DNA of 64,000 bases. Origin: Cololabis saira (lineage: Eukaryota; Chordata; Actinopteri; Beloniformes; Belonidae). The position numbers were made by a program, and so were the translations under genes. Where the stretch lies: contig NC_084590.1 in NCBI RefSeq assembly GCF_033807715.1, positions 8,508,327 through 8,572,326 on the forward strand, written 5' to 3'. This document shows, piece by piece, positions 20,953 to 31,818 of this stretch. The notes under the pieces were generated by a model. The model saw nothing but the letters and a program-made list of their open reading frames with translations, ran no database searches and was not told the origin of the DNA. Within the stretch, counting starts at the first letter, position 1. Every line of letters begins with the position of its first letter.

Positions 20953-22321
20953 CCTGGAGACGTCAGGGGACAAGTTCATGAAGGAGGTTCACAAAATCAG
21001 AGCTTTGGGTTGCAGGTGAAAACAGAACGAGGATCAGTCCAGGTGTAAACAGAACCAGGACCTGTGCACATATAAACAGAACTACAGGTGCTTTCAGACC
21101 TGTGGCCCGTTTGTTTTGTTCCGATTCAGGGGCTAAATCGATACAGTTGTTTCGTTTCTCGTTTGTGTTCACAAGGCAAACGTCTGTAGCGTTCAAAGCT
21201 GTTAACAAATTCCATGCGCGAACCAGCTGTTCTCTCATTGGTCAGAAATGAACGCGGAAGGAGTTTCCTCTTCCGCACCCCGGGAAAAACAACACGCCCC
21301 TTTCAGAGAGAGGGCGCAAAGCGCAGACCGCCGGCTTTCCCATTCATTTATGTGCTACCACAGCGCAAGAGCGGACCGCTCTGCGGGCGAGAGGCCGCAG
21401 CGTTTGCGCTGCGCAAACCCTGCCCGAAATGAACATTTTTTAATTTCACCGTGCCGCGTTGTGACAACATCTCGGCACGGAGAGAAGGTGGTGTCGATTA
21501 TGTTCCCACTCCAAATAAAAAAAAAAACGAACTGCTCCAGGTCTGGAATGGAATCGAGCAGAGACCACCTCTCCTAGGAGATCTCAGCTCGCTTGTTTTG
21601 TCCCACATCCGAGCGTGATTGCTGTGTTCACATGTACCAAACGAACCGATCTTTAGGGGGAAACACTCCCTGTTTCAGAACAACTGCTCCAAATGGGACA
21701 GAGGTGAAAGAACCCTAAGACCTGTATGTATGACTTGTAAACGGAACCAGGACCTGTGCGTGTGTAAACAGAACCAGAACCAGGGTCGTGTGTAAACAGA
21801 ACCAGGATCAGGTGTAAACAGAACCTGATCCTCCACCACCTTCTCTCCTATTGGATGAGCAGAGATGTCGTCCCATCACGGCACGGTGAAATTAAAAAAT
21901 GTTCAATTCGGGCAGGGTTTGTGCAGCCCTGCGGCAGACGGCCTCTCGCCCGCAGTGGTCCGCCCTGCGCGGGTAGCACATACATGAATGGGAAAGCCGG
22001 CGGTCTGCGCATGAAACTCCTTCCACGTTAATTTCTGACCAATCAGAGAGCAGTTCGTTCGCGCATGACATTTGTTAACAGCTTTGAACCGCTACAGACG
22101 GTTGGCTTGTGAACACAAACGAGAAACGAAACAACTGTATCGATTTAGCCCCTGAATCGGAACAAAACAAACGGGTCTGAAAGCACCTGTAGTTCTGTTT
22201 ATATGTGCACAGGTCCTGGTTCTGTTTACACTTGGACTGATCCTGGTTCTGCTTTCACCTGGAACCCAAAGCTCTGAGTTTGTGAACCTCCTTCATGAAC
22301 TTGTCCCCTGACGTCTCCAGG
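20953..22321. repeat. Large inverted repeat (arms about 0.5 kb)
   Basis: The arm 20953-21490 (starting CCTGGAGACGTCAGGGG) is repeated in reverse complement at 21838-22321 (ending CCCCTGACGTCTCCAGG), with a spacer of about 350 bp. The match is long but imperfect; for example, one arm lacks a segment near 21270-21330. The inner parts include AATTTCACCGTGCCG and its complement. It is probably a DNA transposon or foldback element in nf1 intron 1, about 0.8 kb inside exon 1. Confidence 0.85.
21735..21830. repeat. Short cluster of GTGTAAACAGAACC words
   Basis: Three copies lie in the spacer of the inverted repeat. They are the same word as the minisatellite at 22324-22540. Confidence 0.75.
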
Positions 22322-22323
22322 AC

Positions 22324-22540
22324 CAGAACCAGGTGTAAACAGAACCAGGATCAGGTGTAAACAGAACCAGGACCAGGTGTAAACAGAACCAGGACCAGGT
22401 GTAAACAGAACCAGGTGTAAACAGAACCAGGTGTAAACAGAACCAGGTGTAAACAGAACCAGGTGTAAACAGAACCAGGTGTAAACAGAACCAGGTGTAA
22501 ACAGAACCAGGTGTAAACAGAACCAGGTGTAAACAGAACT
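22324..22540. repeat. 16-bp minisatellite AGGTGTAAACAGAACC
   Basis: Twelve copies of GTGTAAACAG are present, most at 16-bp spacing and some at 22 bp. Each contains GTAAACA, which matches the forkhead core motif. It abuts the right end of the large inverted repeat. Long open frames across it are repeat artefacts. Confidence 0.9.
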
Positions 22541-22833
22541 GTGTTGCTACATGAGTCGACAGAATCAGGATCAACCGAGCCTGCTGTTGTTGTGGATCGG
22601 AACCAGCACCGGTGCACGTGTGAACAGAACCGGCTTTGTTCCGCCCATGAGGCTGCTGTTCCCCGCTGGTCCCGGTACCACCGAACCTGCTGCTGTAAAC
22701 CCGCACACACCCGGGTCACGCCTTCGGAACCGCGTTTGTTTACATCTACAAACCGGGCCCGGTACCATCTCCCCCACCGGTTAGCTCCAGCTAGCCCAAC
22801 TAGCTGCCGTGGACCGAACCGGGACGGGAGTCC

Positions 22834-22908
22834 AGCCTGATTTATGGTTCCGCGTCACACCGACGCCGTAGGCGCTGCGTCAGTGTGACGCGGGACCATA
22901 AATCAAGC
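22834..22908. mobile_element. Hairpin MITE (TGATTTATGGTTCCGC family)
   Basis: AGCCTGATTTATGGTTCCGC at the left and GACGCGGGACCATAAATCA at the right form a hairpin. It lies about 220 bp downstream of nf1 exon 1 in the direction of transcription. Confidence 0.8.
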
Positions 22909-22914
22909 ATTACT

Positions 22915-23001
22915 GCGTACGGTACGAGGCGGTGCGCGTCGACGCGTACCCTACGGCGTAGGGCTCTGCGTCGATTCAACGCAGAGGCATATATCAGCCT
23001 C
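22915..23001. mobile_element. Second, diverged member of the hairpin MITE family
   Basis: It contains GACGCGTACCCTACGGCGTA and ends CAACGCAGAGGCATATATCA. It is adjacent to the previous MITE and resembles the interior of the copy at 23395-23497. Confidence 0.55.
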
Positions 23002-23130
23002 CAGACCCCCGCTGGAAGGAGCCCCGGGGCCCCCGCTAGAGGCGGAACCGGGGCCCGGGACCAGCTCCCCGGGCCCGGCTCCCCCCGGTCCCAGCTCCCC
23101 CCGGTACCGGCCCGGGACGTGCCCTCTCAC

Positions 23131-23190
23131 CTGCTCATCGAATCTGGTGATCACGGCCTGGACCCACTCCACGGGCTTGTGAGCCGCCAT
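23131..23190 (-). CDS. nf1: nf1 coding exon 1 (start codon at 23190)
   Basis: A 60-bp first coding exon encoding MAAHKPVEWVQAVITRFDEQ, which matches the vertebrate neurofibromin N-terminus. The ATG has G at +4. The donor is CAG|GTGAGAG. It lies in a GC- and CpG-rich block, as expected for a housekeeping-type promoter. The seven exons here join in one frame without a stop. Confidence 0.98.
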
Positions 23191-23394
23191 GACCCGCGGT
23201 GCTGCTCGGCCCGGCCCCGGGCTCCGGTACCTGCCCCCCGGCCTCACCGACACACGCACACCCGGCCCGGATGGACGACGGAGCTCGACGCGGGGAGGAT
23301 TTTTCCCTGTGTGGAGGCTTCACCATGCCAGCGCCATGACACCCGCCGGAAGTCTGTCCTGCTGGGAGGGGAGGAGGAGGCTGTGAGTGGAGGG
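23191..23394 (-). promoter_or_regulatory. nf1: Probable nf1 5' UTR and CpG-rich promoter
   Basis: GC- and CpG-rich DNA lies immediately upstream of the nf1 start codon. No TATA box is obvious. The start of transcription cannot be placed from sequence. The assignment rests on position and composition only. Confidence 0.55.
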
Positions 23395-23497
23395 GGTTAT
23401 GGTTCCGCGTTACAGCGACGGTGTACGGGGCGCGTCGCCGCGTATCCTACGCCGTAAGGCTCTGCGTCGGTGTAACGCGGAACCATAAATCAGCCTT
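23395..23497. mobile_element. Hairpin MITE just upstream of nf1
   Basis: GGTTATGGTTCCGCGTTACA at the left and GTAACGCGGAACCATAAATC at the right form a near-perfect hairpin with a CpG-rich loop. It lies about 200 bp upstream of the nf1 ATG. Confidence 0.8.
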
Positions 23498-23600
23498 GAA
23501 GCTGATCGTGAAGCTGGCCGGGAGCAGCACGGACAGACACGAACACACCTTCCGGGACAAAACCAGTACTGGAGTTGAGGGGGATGAGGGGGGATGAGGG

Positions 23601-24218
23601 GGCGTCAATTGGGTATGGCAAGGTATGGCAGCCGCCACACCTTGGCTTCAAGGGAAAATGTAAATGTTTGTTTTTTAAATATATTTATGGAATTACTTAA
23701 TACATATAGAATAACTACAAATGCAAATCAGAACAACATGATCGATTTCACTAGTTATTATACACTGCAAAAACTAAGTAAGTAAAAGTAAAAAAAAATC
23801 TCATTACATTTAAGACAAGACTCAAAAACAACAATTTTCACCTGTTTCAAGTAGATTTTCACTTAAAATAAGTGGAAAAATCTGCCAGTGGAACAAGACT
23901 TTTTTGCTTGTAATAAGAAGATAAATCTTGTCCCACTGGCAGATTTTCCTACTTATTTCAAGTGAAAATTTACTTGAAACAGGTGAAAATGGTCAAATAA
24001 CAAGTTATTTTTCTAGTGATGACTCTTGTTTTAAGTGTAATGAGATTTTTTGACTAATGCGAGACTGCATTTGAAAAAGTTCCAATTTTCTTGACCACAC
24101 AGATCAGCTCCATAGCAGACCTCTGTGATGAGTATTTGCTGGGCGTGTTGATTGATACTCTAGTTAAGTTCTGTGACTCGTAACCTTGCCATACCTTAGC
24201 TTCCACTCAATTGACGCC
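23601..24218. mobile_element. DNA element with GGCGTCAATTG ends
   Basis: The left end GGCGTCAATTGGGTATGGCA is mirrored by the right end CACTCAATTGACGCC, with TATGGCAAGGT words near both. A palindromic MITE sits inside it. No coding sequence is seen. Confidence 0.65.
23763..24065. mobile_element. Palindromic MITE (CACTGCAAAAAC family), copy 1
   Basis: It starts CACTGCAAAAACTAAG after TA. The two halves mirror each other around AATCTTGTCCCACTGGCAG and its complement. A second copy is at 24608-24923. Confidence 0.75.
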
Positions 24219-24221
24219 ACT

Positions 24222-24590
24222 GGGGGGATGGCATCCCCCCTGAAATAAAAACGGCCAAAATCATCCCCCCCTTTCCATCCCTTATGTCTTTTTTTTTTTG
24301 TATAATTTTTTTGTAAAATTGTAAAATGGTAAAATTGTAAATAGGTTATTTTATTTTATTTTATTCAGAGCTGTCCTTTTTTCTTTTCTTTTTCTTTTTT
24401 TTCTCAAACTTCTGCACCTTAGATGTTCATTCTGTACATATGTCAAAAATACCACATTTGTTTATTTGTTTATTTGTTTATCTACTGCGAAAGAGCGAAA
24501 TTACCGGAGTCAAATTCCTTGTTGGACAATGTTCGAACCTGGCCAATAAAGCTGATTCTGATTCTGATTCTGATTTCATCAATGAATGTG
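24222..24590 (+). mobile_element. LINE 3' tail with (ATTCTG)n end
   Basis: GCCAATAAAGCTGATTCTGA followed by further ATTCTG units is the typical 3' end of a fish non-LTR element. Upstream are T-rich tracts and (TTTG)n-like runs. No coding part is present. Confidence 0.65.
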
Positions 24591-24607
24591 GTTTTACTGC
24601 TATTTCA

Positions 24608-24923
24608 ACATTTAGAGTCATCACCAGAAAAATATCTGATTTGACAATTTTCACCTGTTTCAAGTAAATTTTCACCTGAAATAAGTAGAAAAATCTGCCA
24701 GTGGGACAAGATTTATCTTCTCATTACAAGCAAAAAAATCTTGTTCCACTGGTTGATATTTCTACTTATTTCAAGTGAAAATCTACTTGAAACAGGTGAA
24801 AATTGTTGTTTTTTCCAGTGATGAGTCTTGTTTTATGTGTAATGAGATTTTCTTTACTATAAGGAGACATTTTAACTAGAAATAAGACAAATATTCTTGT
24901 TAAGATTTAGAGTTTTTGCAGTG
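24608..24923. mobile_element. Palindromic MITE (CACTGCAAAAAC family), copy 2
   Basis: Same internal sequence as 23763-24065 (TTTTCACCTGTTTCAAGTA and its mirror). It ends GTTTTTGCAGTG. Confidence 0.75.
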
Positions 24924-25547
24924 ATCCATTTTACTTATCCTGTGAAGGACAGAGTCATATTGATAAGTTCAGAAAAGTGTTTTTTATTGTTGTGTTTTGA
25001 TGTATTTGATGTAAGCCCAGTGGATATTTAAAGCTTACAGAAGGCTGCATTTAACTGCTGCTATGTCATTCCTGCAGTATTTCTGCAGGTGTTTTGGTCA
25101 CTGCTATTATTTGTAATATATTATATTATTTGTAATCAGCACAAATTATCTGTCCCCATATGATAAAATCCACCATCCCCCCTGATTTTTTTTTAAAACC
25201 CAAACACGGCTTCAAAACACCTCAAACAGAATTAAAACTCATGCGTTTCTGTTTATCTTTAAGGGGCTCAACCGGCCCATTATTTTGAAGATTAAATAAT
25301 AAAAAAATCTCCTCAACTGATAAAAATACGACGTGGATCAAGTTAAGGTTCATTCAGCGTGGAAAGGTTGTAATGGAACTGATATTTTAAGGGTAAAAAC
25401 AACAAACAAGTCCAACAGTTATTAATCTGCTAAGGAGCTTTTATTTTGAAGGAACGATCGCAGTACTTCCGCTACGAATGTCACAGAGCGACCTGGGGAA
25501 CGGGCTGCGCGCATGCGCACTGCAAAGTCAGGCCTCAGAAAGTTTCA
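24924..25547. other. Intergenic, no recognised feature
   Basis: The ACCATCCCCCCTGATTTTT words near 25170 resemble those at 24225-24290, suggesting one older interrupted repeat. Nothing coding is seen. Confidence 0.35.
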
Positions 25548-26570
25548 TGATCAATCAATCAATCAATTACTTTATTTGTCCCCAAGGGGGCGATTAGTTT
25601 CGCGACAGGAGAAGCACATAATGGTAAATACAGGACTGTCTCAGAAAATTATAATATTGTGATAAAGTTCTTTATTTTCTGAAATGCAATTAAAAAAACA
25701 AAAATGTCATACATTCTGGATTCATTACAAATCAACTGAAATATTGCAAGCCTTTTATCATTTTAATATAGCTGATTATGGCTTACAGTTTAAGATTAAG
25801 ATTAAGAATGTTCTAATTTTTTGAGATAGGATATTTGAGTTTTCTTAAGCTGTAAACCATGATCAGCAATATTAAAATAATAAAAGGCTTGCAATATTTC
25901 AGTTGATTTGTAATGAATCCAGAATGTATGACATTTTTGCATTACAGAAAATAAAGGACTTTATCACAATATTCAAATTTTCTGAGACAGTCCTGTATAC
26001 ATAAAATATACATAATAAATTACAATAAGTTACACATCATAGTATAGACCTAAGCTATGGTTAAGAGGGAAAGCTTTTTCACCCACTACCTTTTCCTTCC
26101 TGCATTTAAAAGAACAATAGCGGAGGAACAAAGGAGTGTTTGTATCTGTTTGTCTTTGCAAAAGGGAGTGTAAGCAGTAACTGATGGTAGAAACTGAAAC
26201 TGTTTATGTAAGAGATGTGAGCAATCAGACAACATGGAGTTTGCCTTCTTGATCAGCTGTTTGTTATAAAGTTCTTGTAAAGTTTGTTGAGCTGACCCAA
26301 TGATTTTACTGCTTAGACTGACAACCTTATTGAGCAAGTTTCTGTCTTTGACCTTCATAGATTGAAACCAACAAATGAAAGAAAAAGTGATAACAGATTT
26401 GATAAAAGAACAATAAAACATAGTCATCAGGGAAGAATCGACCTGGAATTTGGAGAGTCTTCGAAGACAAAAAAGGCGCTGCTGGCTTTTCATATATATC
26501 GATTCTGAATTTTTTCCAAATGACAGTTTGTTGTCAATAATAGTGCCTAGGGATGAATCAGGATGAATTA
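25548..26570 (-). pseudogene. Non-LTR retrotransposon, C-terminal RT region
   Basis: The minus strand encodes LGTIIDNKLSFGKNSESIYM then KSQQRLFCLRRLSKFQVDSS and KVVSLSSKIIGSAQQTLQEL, the post-catalytic region of a fish LINE. The 3' end carries the TTATTTGTCCCCAAGGGGGC motif and an (ATCA)n run. It is 5' truncated where the tandem duplication begins and is split by the MITE at 25631-25995. Confidence 0.75.
25631..25995. mobile_element. Palindromic Tc1/mariner-type MITE, copy 2
   Basis: It starts CAGGACTGTCTCAGAAAATT and ends with the inverted copy, flanked by TA. It is inserted in the LINE tail. Confidence 0.85.
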
Positions 26571-26574
26571 AGTT

Positions 26575-27378
26575 GTTTTCATGTTTAAGGTAGATTTAGT
26601 TGTTTTCATGTTTGTGATAGATTTAGTTGTTTTTCGTGTTTAAGATAGATTAAGTTGCTTTTATGTTTAAGGTAGATTTAATTGTTTTCATGTTTAAGAT
26701 AAATGTGACCTCGGACGCTCTCTGTCCATCTCCCTCCAGCAGCTGCCACTTTATTGAGGTTTTTGTAGTGAAATGAGGAGGTATCAAGATAACTTCTCAT
26801 TTCAACTAACTGGATCAGCCGTTCCTCATCCGTGACTGTTTCCTACAGCGCTTTCAACCGACTTTCAACGTGAGCGGCAGGAAGAAAATTGAAGCAGGGC
26901 GCCCGACAAATGTTGAGCTCAAAACGTTGCGCTGCGTCGCGCTGCATCGCACTGCATCGCGCTGCGTCGCGCTGCATCGCGCTGCACAGCTGAACAGCTG
27001 CACAGCTGCGAAGTGCTGCAGCCAGTTAGGACAGTCCAATAGAAAAGAAAGCAAATGGATGGATGGAATTGATTTTGTCGCTGACGCTCGCTCGTATCCC
27101 ATGCAGTTAGGACACGGTAACTCCGCCGGCCGGAGCTTTTTTTCCTAACAGTATATCGCGTCATTCAGGCAGCCAATCAGCACAGAGCCTCATTATCATA
27201 GCCCCGCCCACTCAGAATCCTGCATAGATAATGAGGTTAGAGAATGGGAAGATAAAGACATGGCTAAGAGGCTGAATTTTTTCATTTATTTAGCAAAAAC
27301 AATCAAAAGCTTGTTTTTAAGACATTCAAGGCCTGTTTAAAATAGGTATTAGATGCCATAATAGGTCCCCTTTAAGCT
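26575..27378. repeat. Tandem duplication, unit 1 (804 bp)
   Basis: Starts GTTTTCATGTTTAAGGTAGA and is followed head-to-tail by a nearly identical unit. It contains a decamer repeat GCGCTGC(A/G)TC (about six units, 26929-26988) and ends with the CATAATAGGTCCCCT end of a TTAA-type element. Confidence 0.95.
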
Positions 27379-28212
27379 GTTTTCATGTTTAAGGTAGATT
27401 TAGTTGTTTTCATGTTTGTGATAGATTTAGTTGTTTTTCGTGTTTAAGATAGATTAAGTTGCTTTTATGTTTAAGGTAGATTTAATTGTTTTCATGTTTA
27501 AGATAAATGTGACCTCGGACGCTCTCTGTCCATCTCCCTCCAGCAGCTGCCACTTTATTGAGGTTTTTGTAGTGAAATGAGGAGGTATCAAGATAACTTC
27601 TCATTTCAACTAACTGGATCAGCCGTTCCTCATCCGTGACTGTTTCCTACAGCGCTTTCAACCGACTTTCAACGTGAGCGGCAGGAAGAAAATTGAAGCA
27701 GGGCGCCCGACAAATGTTGAGCTCAAAACGTTGCGCTAAGTCGCGCTGCATCGCGCTGCGTCGCGCTGCATCGCGCTGCGTCGCGCTGCATCGCGCTGCG
27801 TCGCGCTGCATCGCGCTGCACAGCTGAACAGCTGCACAGCTGCGAAGTGCTGCAGCCAGTTAGGACAGTCCAATAGAAAAGAAAGCAAATGGATGGATGG
27901 AATTGATTTTGTCGCTGACGCTCGCTCGTATCCCATGCAGTTAGGACACGGTAACTCCGCCGGCCGGAGCTTTTTTTCCTAACAGTATATCGCGTCATTC
28001 AGGCAGCCAATCAGCACAGAGCCTCATTATCATAGCCCCGCCCACTCAGAATCCTGCATAGATAATGAGGTTAGAGAATGGGAAGATAAAGACATGGTTC
28101 AGAGGCTGAATTTTTTCATTTATTTAGCAAAAACAATCAAAAGCTTGTTTTTAAGACATTCAAGGCCTGTTTAAAATAGGTATTAGATGCCATAATAGGT
28201 CCCCTTTAAGCT
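27379..28212. repeat. Tandem duplication, unit 2 (834 bp)
   Basis: Second copy. It is 30 bp longer because the GCGCTGC(A/G)TC tract (27733-27822) has three more units; otherwise only a few bases differ. A third, partial start of the unit follows at 28213-28250. Confidence 0.95.
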
Positions 28213-28250
28213 GTTTTCATGTTTAAGGTAGATTTAGTTGTTTTCGTGTT

Positions 28251-28435
28251 TAAGAAATTTTGAAAACAGAGACAGAACACTGTTAAAAGACACCGTACCT
28301 TTAATGAATTGTTGTAAACAATGGAAAAAGACTTGAAGGAAATCAGTCATTTTAACTCACTGAACAGTTGAAAATAAAGAAAACAACAACAACAAACCCC
28401 CTTTTTCTTTTTTTTTTTTTAATATTTTTTTTATC
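28251..28435. other. No recognised feature
   Basis: A poly-T-rich stretch at 28403-28435 follows unremarkable sequence. Confidence 0.4.
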
Positions 28436-28870
28436 CCGGTTTTTTCCCCATTTCATCACCCAGAGCTCCTACCTAACAGTCCTGGGCATTTCCATCCTCT
28501 ACCAACCCCGGGAGGGCTCCGCACTGAGCTCAGGTCTCCTCCTTAACCTGAGGAGTGAGCAGGCCGCATCTTTTCACCAGACAGGGTGGGGTTTCTCCGG
28601 CCGGACGTAGCGCGTGGAAGGATCACGTTATTCCGGCCAGATCCCCCCCACCCCATCTGGCGCCCCGGTTGGCCAGAGGGGGCAGTAGAGCCCAGGACTG
28701 TGTGCATGTTTTTGTGAGGGTAGCTCCCATTTGCTACCCAGGGGAACACGGGGAGAACATGCAAACTCCACACAGAAAGATCCTTTCTCCAACCCCACCC
28801 AGGGTGTGGGTACTGAAGTCATGGGGGAACTAACACGCACTTCAGCGCCCACATCAAACCCCCTTTTTCA
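28436..28870 (+). mobile_element. Probable non-LTR element fragment
   Basis: AACACGGGGAGAACATGCAA followed by ACTCCACACAGAAAG is a highly repeated fish motif from retroelement tails. The flanking C-rich text (CCCCACCCCATCTGGCGCCC) fits the same source. Open frames over it are not genes. Confidence 0.5.
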
Positions 28871-29665
28871 ATTTCAGTTTGATTGTGGACTCAGTTCTTT
28901 ACGTGACTCCAACTGCTCTTCTACATAGTTTCAAACAGGAAACCCCATCTGTGGAGACAACCTGTTCCCAGCTTGTGGTTCTGACATTAAGCAAAGTATT
29001 CCCATCATGGAACCAGCGGATGTCCTCCTGGGGACCTGAGCAGAACAACTTGATCATTGCAATGTGGTGCATACACTTCATTTGTTTCACTGCCCTACCA
29101 CATCCATGATGACGCTTGGGTAACCTTCATTGTCATAACTGATAATGCACCATTCAACAATGCACTCTAACTAACTGGTAACCTCTTTTTTTCTCCCTTG
29201 CTATCTCAGTCCCATTTAGAATCATTCATTATAAAATATAATTTAGACAATTTTCTCACAATCAGTTTTTTTTTGTGATCAAATGTTATTTATATTTCTT
29301 TTTTTTTTTCATTATAAACGGTGGCATCCACAATGATGTCAAACAAACATTAAACACATATTTTCACCCCCTTCCAAACCCACCCCTCGGACCTAAACAT
29401 TCGATGAAAACAATTAATAATTAATAATAAGGAAAACAGAAAATAAAGATTATACAACAATAAAAAACAAACAAACCAAAAAAGGACAAAATAAAACAAA
29501 GGCAAAACATAATAATATCAAAAAACTGGACAAGGATAGCTGCGACAAGGTGGTCTATATCAATTTGAAATACATCTTTCAAGTTTGGCTTTAATTTGAT
29601 CTGCTGCCATATACCAAAATAAAATATTTTGTTGTTTTGCATTATGGATTCGGGTTGTAGATTTT
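28871..29665. other. Intergenic, no recognised gene
   Basis: The sequence is AT-rich with T runs (29262-29310). The 29421-29669 minus-strand frame is low complexity and shows no domain. Confidence 0.4.
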
Positions 29666-30513
29666 TCAATTCAATTCAATTCAATTCAATTCAATTTTAT
29701 TTATATAGCGTTTAATACAACAGATGTTGTCTCTAGACGCTTTCCAGAGACCCAGAACATGAACATAAACCCCCAAGCAATTATTACATAATGGCAGGTT
29801 AAAACTCCCCTAGTGGGAGAAAAGTCTTAAGCCAAACAGTGGCAAGAAAAACTCCCCTTTAGGAGAAAGAAACCTTGAGCAGGACCTGGATCATAAGGGG
29901 GGACCCTCCTGCCGAAGGTCAGACTGGGGGGGTCGGGGACGTCAGCAGCACACAGCAGGCAGGTGGAAGCAGCAGCGGGATGACCAGAGGGGGGGGGGTG
30001 TGGGGTTGCAGGCAGGGGGAAGCAGCAACGGGATGACCGGGGGTGGGGGGGTGGACTGGGACCTCAGGCCAGCACGCAGCACCCGCCAGCACAAGAGACT
30101 ACAGGGGCGATGGACAAAAATGATAGCTATGAGATACTTATAATTAATAATAATGGAAATGGAGAAGAGAGGAAGGGAAGAGGAGAGGAGAAGAAGGGTG
30201 AGAGGCACCGCACAGTGGATCATGTCATGAAGCTATATTTGAGACTAACTATTATAGTCTTGTTCTAAACCTGCAACTATGACTAATGACTCTAACACAC
30301 TAGAGTTTATACTACCCAGAGATTTACCAACACCAGCTAGAGGTTTACTAAACACTAACTATAGGTTTTACTAAACAGAAAGGTTTTAAGTTTAGTTTTA
30401 AAGGTGGAGGTGGTGTCAGCCTCCTTAACCCAGATTGGAAGTTGGTTCCATAGTAGTGGCGCCTGATAGCAGAACGCCCGCCCTCCAAATCTACATTTGG
30501 ATCTTCTAGGAAC

Positions 30514-31818
30514 CAGAGGTGGAAAAAGTACAAAAATATTGTACTTAAGTAAAAGTACAGATTTTCTGCTTGAAAATTACTTAAAGCAGCACAATGTAAC
30601 TTTTCCACCTTAATATAATATTTACAGAGTCATTGTGATGGTACATCAACTTACAAAAGGTTTAATGACACCTCTGTCATGGTCTGAGGGGTCTCTATCG
30701 CCTTCACTGGCACTATGTAACTTTGAGGAGCATGGTAGGAACCCTGCCACACTACTGGTAAAGCACTACCGCTTTTGTCCAAAGGAGCCGCCAAACTCAA
30801 CAAAAGCTGAAAGTTACATTGTGCTGCTTTAAGTAAAAGTAAAAAGTACCCATTAAGAACATTACTTAAGTAAAAGTATAAAAGTACCTAAAATTAAATA
30901 TAATGAAGTACCAAAAGTACATGGTGTAAAATGTACTTAAGTACAAAAGTAAAAAGTACAAAGTACAAAATTCTTTTCAAAAGGATTGCAAAGAAATGAA
31001 GTCCCAACATTGTCATGCTGTCGAAAGTGGCTTTATTCCAAGAATTTGTTTACAACTCTAAATAATGGTGATATTATTCTGACCCTTTTAACGTTTGTCT
31101 CCATTACCCCATTTTAATTTCTCCCTTTGCTCATCACTGCTGCTGTACCCCATTGGCCCCGCTGACAGGTACACCCCCAGCCTGTAGTATGCAGTGACAA
31201 AATTAAGCAACCCCAGCTGAAGGAGGATGAAGGAGACTCTTGAACTGATTGAACTTTTAAATGCCAAAACCACCTTAGATGGGGTGGAATGAAAGAATGC
31301 TGCCCATGGACACTCCCTGGGATGATGGTGGTGGAATAGGTGGAAAAACACAAAAAAACAAAAAAATTTTTACATATTGCTGTTGACGAAAACAACGAAG
31401 AAACCATACTGTAACTATAGGAAATAAAGTTTTAAACCAACCAGGAATCCATGTCCAGGTCGGATTATATTCTTTGCTGAGTTTGCTTTTCTTCTGAGAG
31501 CGTGTGTCGTTCCTCCTCCATTTTCAGCACTGCTTGTGTCTTCAAAGTAGCCACGCAGCAGAACTCTGCCCACCTTGGAGCGCATCCCCTTATAGGCTTC
31601 TCTATGAGCGCAGCCCCGGTGTGCTGTTCTCACGGCAATAGCCTACATTTTCATTTAATGTAACGAAGTAAAAGTAAAAGTACAGAAAAATAAAAGTATC
31701 AATAAAAGTACAATGCTCAAAAATCTTACTTAAGTACAGTAACGAAGTACTTGTAACGAAGTACTTGTAACGAAGTACTTGTAACGAAGTACTTGTACTT
31801 CGTTACTTTACACCACTG
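30514..31818. mobile_element. hAT-type non-autonomous element in the LINE
   Basis: The ends are CAGAGGTGGAAAAAGTAC and the inverted GCACCACTG-like terminus (CACCACTG). The flanks are CTAGGAAC (30506-30513) and CTAGAAAC (31819-31826), an 8-bp duplication with one change. The subterminal DNA is full of AAGTACTTGTAACG and AAGTAAAAGTA words. A smaller MITE sits inside. Confidence 0.85.
30585..30828. mobile_element. 244-bp TTAA MITE
   Basis: The terminal inverted repeats AGCAGCACAATGTAACTTT are flanked by TTAA on both sides. A relative ends at 35391. Confidence 0.85.

Noticed and set aside
22293..22719. Long open frames made of FTPGSVYTW-like repeats
   Set aside because: They are translations of the 16-bp minisatellite. 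Open frames in several phases are expected from a stop-free unit.
22885..23457. 190-codon plus-strand frame over nf1 exon 1
   Set aside because: Antisense to the well-supported nf1 exon, in GC-rich DNA where stops are rare, and it crosses a MITE.
26854..27164. Frames with alternating RCSATQRDA repeats
   Set aside because: They come from the GCGCTGCATC decamer tract within the tandem duplication. Different phases are open equally.
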